Shown here: piece by piece, positions 4,464 to 5,163 of the stretch | Layout of the letters: every line of letters starts with the position of its first letter | Position numbering within the stretch: position 1 is the first letter of the stretch | Notes under the pieces: model-generated | Database searches by the model: none | Told to the model about the DNA's origin: nothing | The model's input: only the letters and a program-made list of their open reading frames with translations | Assembly (NCBI GenBank): GCA_946612055.1 | Contig: CAMOEH010000038.1 | Span: forward strand, 1-5,163 | Source: an uncultured Bacillota bacterium | GTDB lineage: Bacteria > Bacillota_I > Bacilli_A > RFN20 > CAG-826 | Reading direction: 5' to 3' | DNA: 5,163 nucleotides | Program-made: the position numbers and the translations under genes

Positions 4464-5163
4464 TTACGCTTTGTTTTCGGGGAGGCCATCAGATTCGGCT
4501 TCGTCTTTATAAAGCTCTGCGATTTCTTTGAATTGCTCGAAGGTTGCAGCGAATGCATCAACGGCTTCCGGGGAGAATTGTTTTCCTCTTTGAGAAAGGA
4601 TTTCTTGATAAGCGTCATCCATCGTCCAAGGCTTCTTATAAGAACGACGGCTCGTTAAGGCATCAAAGACATCGGCTACGGAGACGAGTTGGGCTTCTCT
4701 TGGGATTTGGTCCCCAACCAAGCCTTTGACATATCCTTTGCCATCCCAACGTTCGTGATGGCATCCAGCGATTTTCGCGCCAAGCTGCATGATGTTTCCA
4801 GGAACCCCATTAAGCAAGCGATCGCCATAGGCGACGTGCTGTTGGATGATTTTATATTCCTCATCGGTTAGTCTGCCTGGTTTTTCAAGGACGCTATTGG
4901 GAACCATAATCTTCCCAACATCATGAAGCATCGATGCAATCTTGATGTCATGGACATCGCTTTCGGAGAAGCCCATTTGTCTAGCCAAAACGCCAGAATA
5001 TTCGCTTACACGTTTGACGTGATGGCCCGATTCACCTGATTTGGCTTCAAGAATCGTCGCGAAATTCTCCGAAATCGCGTCTTGGGTTTCGATCATTTCG
5101 GCCAAAGTCGCTTGAACTTTCTCGGCCATGGAATTGAAACTTTCGCCCACATCGGTAATCTCA
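4464..5163 (-). CDS. HAMP/HD-GYP domain protein, putative cyclic-di-GMP phosphodiesterase, N-terminus missing
   Basis: About 232 C-terminal residues of a signalling protein; the frame is open through the right edge, so the start lies outside (an internal GTG at 5150 is not a convincing start). The first residues, EITDVGESFNSMAEKVQ, match the end of a HAMP linker, so the missing part should hold transmembrane segments and perhaps a sensor domain. A short helical stretch leads to an HD-GYP domain, which hydrolyses cyclic di-GMP in known members. Counting from the first residue in the window, the expected residues are present: His48 and Arg51 (GHHVKRV), His80-Asp81 with Lys84 (LHDVGK), His109 (QQHVAYG), His135-His136 (CHHERWDG) and Asp164 (VADVFDALTS). 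The name-giving motif reads GKGYVKGLVGDQIP, with Val in place of the Pro of GYP. The tail is acidic (KDEAESDGLPENKA). It converges on the protease gene and shares its terminator. Activity is likely but the GYV change leaves some doubt about partner binding. Confidence 0.88.
   Translation of the reverse strand, partial: EITDVGESFNSMAEKVQATLAEMIETQDAISENFATILEAKSGESGHHVKRVSEYSGVLARQMGFSESDVHDIKIASMLHDVGKIMVPNSVLEKPGRLTDEEYKIIQQHVAYGDRLLNGVPGNIMQLGAKIAGCHHERWDGKGYVKGLVGDQIPREAQLVSVADVFDALTSRRSYKKPWTMDDAYQEILSQRGKQFSPEAVDAFAATFEQFKEIAELYKDEAESDGLPENKA

Noticed and set aside
4676..4871. Small ORFs on both strands inside the HD-GYP gene
   Set aside because: They overlap the conserved HD-GYP core out of frame, with no independent support.
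4464..5150. HD-GYP gene starting at the GTG at 5150 as a complete 228-residue protein
   Set aside because: The frame stays open to the window edge and the residues upstream of the GTG continue the HAMP pattern (EITDVGESFNSMAEK), so the true start is outside.

Overview
This window looks like chromosome of a Gram-positive (Firmicutes/Bacilli-type) anaerobe, probably an uncultured gut-type lineage. That placement is an inference from protein style: a lipoprotein with long Ser/Thr-rich linkers, a MATE C-terminus of Firmicutes type, Shine-Dalgarno sites of AGGAGG type, no outer-membrane genes, and moderate G+C. Trp is encoded by TGG and no in-frame TGA had to be read through, so the standard bacterial code fits. 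No single-copy marker is present, so the taxonomy is tentative.

Layout from left to right: (1) the 3' end of a MATE-family multidrug/cation exporter gene (+). (2) A convergent, complete gene for a secreted, membrane-anchored endonuclease I-family nuclease (-). (3) A 78-bp divergent promoter region. (4) A 71-residue heavy-metal-associated (HMA) domain protein with a GMMCGMC metal site (+). (5) 45 bp further on and in the same direction, a large Ser-rich lipoprotein with an M6-like zinc metalloprotease domain (+). (6) A strong, near-symmetric terminator hairpin. (7) The 3' two-thirds or less of a convergent HAMP/HD-GYP signalling protein gene (-), cut by the right edge. No gap over 100 bases lacks a gene, and no tRNA, rRNA, CRISPR array, insertion sequence or phage gene is visible.

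The centre of the window encodes two cell-surface hydrolases: a nuclease held by a C-terminal transmembrane helix and a protease held by a lipid anchor. Both would act outside the cell on polymers (DNA/RNA and protein), which fits nutrient scavenging or host/biofilm interaction. The HMA protein is cytoplasmic and could buffer or deliver Cu(I) or a similar soft metal. Its co-orientation with the protease gene may be transcriptional coupling rather than shared function. The flanking MATE exporter and HD-GYP protein are separated from this pair by bidirectional hairpins and are probably independent units.

I see no clear new multi-gene system. The points most worth a second look are the compact divergent promoter region (mirrored -10 boxes, overlapping -35 candidates, a palindrome in an overlong spacer, and an apparently leaderless HMA gene), the nuclease-Big-TM-polylysine architecture, the uncharacterised domain between the two Ser-rich linkers of the protease, and the GYV in place of GYP in the HD-GYP protein.
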